DNA of 64,000 nucleotides from positions 248,001 to 312,000 of the forward strand of contig NZ_RHHR01000010.1 in NCBI RefSeq assembly GCF_003710915.1, in the 5' to 3' direction. A model generated the notes under the pieces. The model had not been told where the DNA came from, ran no database searches, and worked only from the letters and a program-made list of their open reading frames with translations. The translations under genes were made by a program, and so were the position numbers. Each line of letters begins with the position of its first letter. Within the stretch, counting starts at the first letter, position 1. The DNA is from Brevibacillus invocatus. Its GTDB lineage: Bacteria; Bacillota; Bacilli; Brevibacillales; Brevibacillaceae. This document shows, piece by piece, positions 63,472-64,000 of this stretch.

Positions 63472-63558
63472 TTGAAACAATCTGTCGTTGCCAAAGCCAT
63501 GATCGTCATCTTGGTCATCTCTCTGGTGGTGCCCATGTTTTTCTACTTTCCATGGTAG
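63472..63558 (+). CDS. 28-residue single-pass membrane miniprotein (Prli42-like?)
   Basis: A 29-codon frame starts with TTG eight bases after a perfect AAGGAGGT. The peptide has a short basic N-terminus (MKQSVVAKA), one hydrophobic helix (about 10-23) and an aromatic end (FFYFPW). Size and design recall Prli42, the Firmicute miniprotein that anchors the stressosome, but the C-terminus differs and I cannot confirm the family. It stands alone between mce (divergent) and a terminator. The strong ribosome site is the main evidence for coding. Confidence 0.6.
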   Translation: MKQSVVAKAMIVILVISLVVPMFFYFPW

Positions 63559-63572
63559 TTAAAAGGATCTAA

Positions 63573-63608
63573 AAAAACGAACCCCCTTCTTCTAAGAAAG
63601 GGGGTTCT
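63573..63608. terminator. Bidirectional terminator
   Basis: GAACCCCCTT pairs with AAGGGGGTTC across nine bases, with A/T runs on both sides. It serves the miniprotein gene and the convergent domain protein. Confidence 0.88.
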
Positions 63609-63630
63609 CTCATTTTATTATACGCTGGTT

Positions 63631-64000
63631 CTAGCGGTATACATACACACTGGAGGTTTGTGCATCCCAGCCTACTTTATAACCCAGATTATCCGTTACA
63701 AAACGAACCGGAATCATCGGCATGCCATCTTTCAACGCAACCGGTGCCGTCAAGGTGTGCTCCTCGTTGCCGATTTTGGCTTTATTGGAACCAACCGTGA
63801 AGCGAAGTACTTTGGTTCCACTGATGATCGCAACGGTTTGGTTGTTCCACTGCGTCGTCAGCGCCAGACCTTCCTTGAAGAATTGAGCTGGTACCATCGT
63901 GGTATTGCCATTGGCCAAATAGGGAGCTACTTGCAGCTGATGGGTTTTGCCGTGCAAGGTGTAGCTGTTCGTATTCAGCTTGAACAACGCAGCATTGGCT
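63631..64000 (-). CDS. Copper amine oxidase N-terminal-like domain protein (partial)
   Basis: The reading frame is open to the window edge, so the N-terminus is missing; about 123 residues are visible. They form one stalk (CuAO_N-like) domain with the usual repeats MVPAQFFKEGLALTTQWNNQ and MIPVRFVTDNLGYKVGWDAQ and end in VYVYR. Such domains occur in secreted wall proteins of Paenibacillaceae. The residues before the apparent start (ANAA) look like the end of a signal peptide, so the full protein may be only slightly longer. Confidence 0.82.
   Translation of the reverse strand, partial: ANAALFKLNTNSYTLHGKTHQLQVAPYLANGNTTMVPAQFFKEGLALTTQWNNQTVAIISGTKVLRFTVGSNKAKIGNEEHTLTAPVALKDGMPMIPVRFVTDNLGYKVGWDAQTSSVYVYR

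Overview
The window looks like a chromosomal segment of an endospore-forming, aerobic Firmicute of the Paenibacillaceae, most likely Brevibacillus. This is an inference from gene content, protein style and gene order; no 16S gene is present. Most genes lie on the minus strand in blocks whose order matches the Bacillus subtilis ypfB-gudB, ypbB-ypbE, dacB-spmAB-rluB-resABCDE, scpAB, spoVA-lysA, spoIIA-sigF, drm-pupG-pdp, xerD-fur-spoIIM-nudF and yqjCDE neighbourhoods. I see no rRNA or tRNA genes, CRISPR array, prophage or insertion sequence.

Layout. 1-14.6 kb: ypfB, the c-di-GMP receptor motI, the germination pair sleB-ypeB, a new 52-residue Zn-ribbon gene, prsW, asparaginase, glutamate dehydrogenase, a PIG-L deacetylase, a MecA-type adaptor, a frameshifted thioredoxin-reductase-like gene, then the ypbE-like/CAAX protease/recS/ypbB operon, an unknown membrane protein and ferredoxin. 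14.7-18.5 kb: serA behind a serine T-box (specifier AGC) and, further upstream, a promoter that carries a PurR-like box; then a GNAT gene with an in-frame stop, a small membrane protein and a DUF3626 remnant. 18.5-31.7 kb: a HAD hydrolase, the redox regulators ResDE with the cytochrome c maturation genes resABC, rluB, the spore cortex genes dacB-spmA-spmB, the condensin partners scpAB, a site-2 protease and ppiB. 31.8-41.5 kb: lysA, the seven-gene spoVA dipicolinate-channel operon with a good sigma-G promoter, the spoIIAA-spoIIAB-sigF switch with a sigma-H-like promoter, and dacF with a sigma-F-like promoter.

41.6-50.5 kb: a chemoreceptor, a complete oligopeptide ABC transporter (oppABCDF, with a CodY-like site before oppA) and an Lrp/AsnC regulator. 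In B. subtilis dacF sits next to pdp, so this block looks like an insertion into that order. 50.5-60 kb: the nucleoside catabolism genes deoB-punA-pdp, xerD, a DUF4227 protein, fur, spoIIM, an endonuclease-Q-like protein, nudF, a DUF3866 protein and, facing it, a 46-codon gene that encodes a convincing homologue of MciZ, the mother-cell peptide inhibitor of FtsZ. 60-64 kb: a PepT/YqjE-like peptidase, an acyl-CoA carboxylase carboxyltransferase and methylmalonyl-CoA epimerase, a 28-residue membrane miniprotein, and the 3' end of a copper-amine-oxidase-like domain protein cut by the window edge.

Functionally the window is dominated by sporulation and germination (SigF activation, cortex modification, DPA uptake and release, cortex lysis, engulfment, FtsZ inhibition), respiratory redox control, nitrogen and peptide nutrition, and nucleoside salvage. 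The best candidates for under-described biology are the mciZ homologue that overlaps its convergent neighbour, the combined PurR-like/T-box control region of serA, and the two very small unannotated-looking genes at 3.2 and 63.5 kb. Three broken genes (8.5, 17.2 and 18.2 kb) are either genuine decay or sequence errors.
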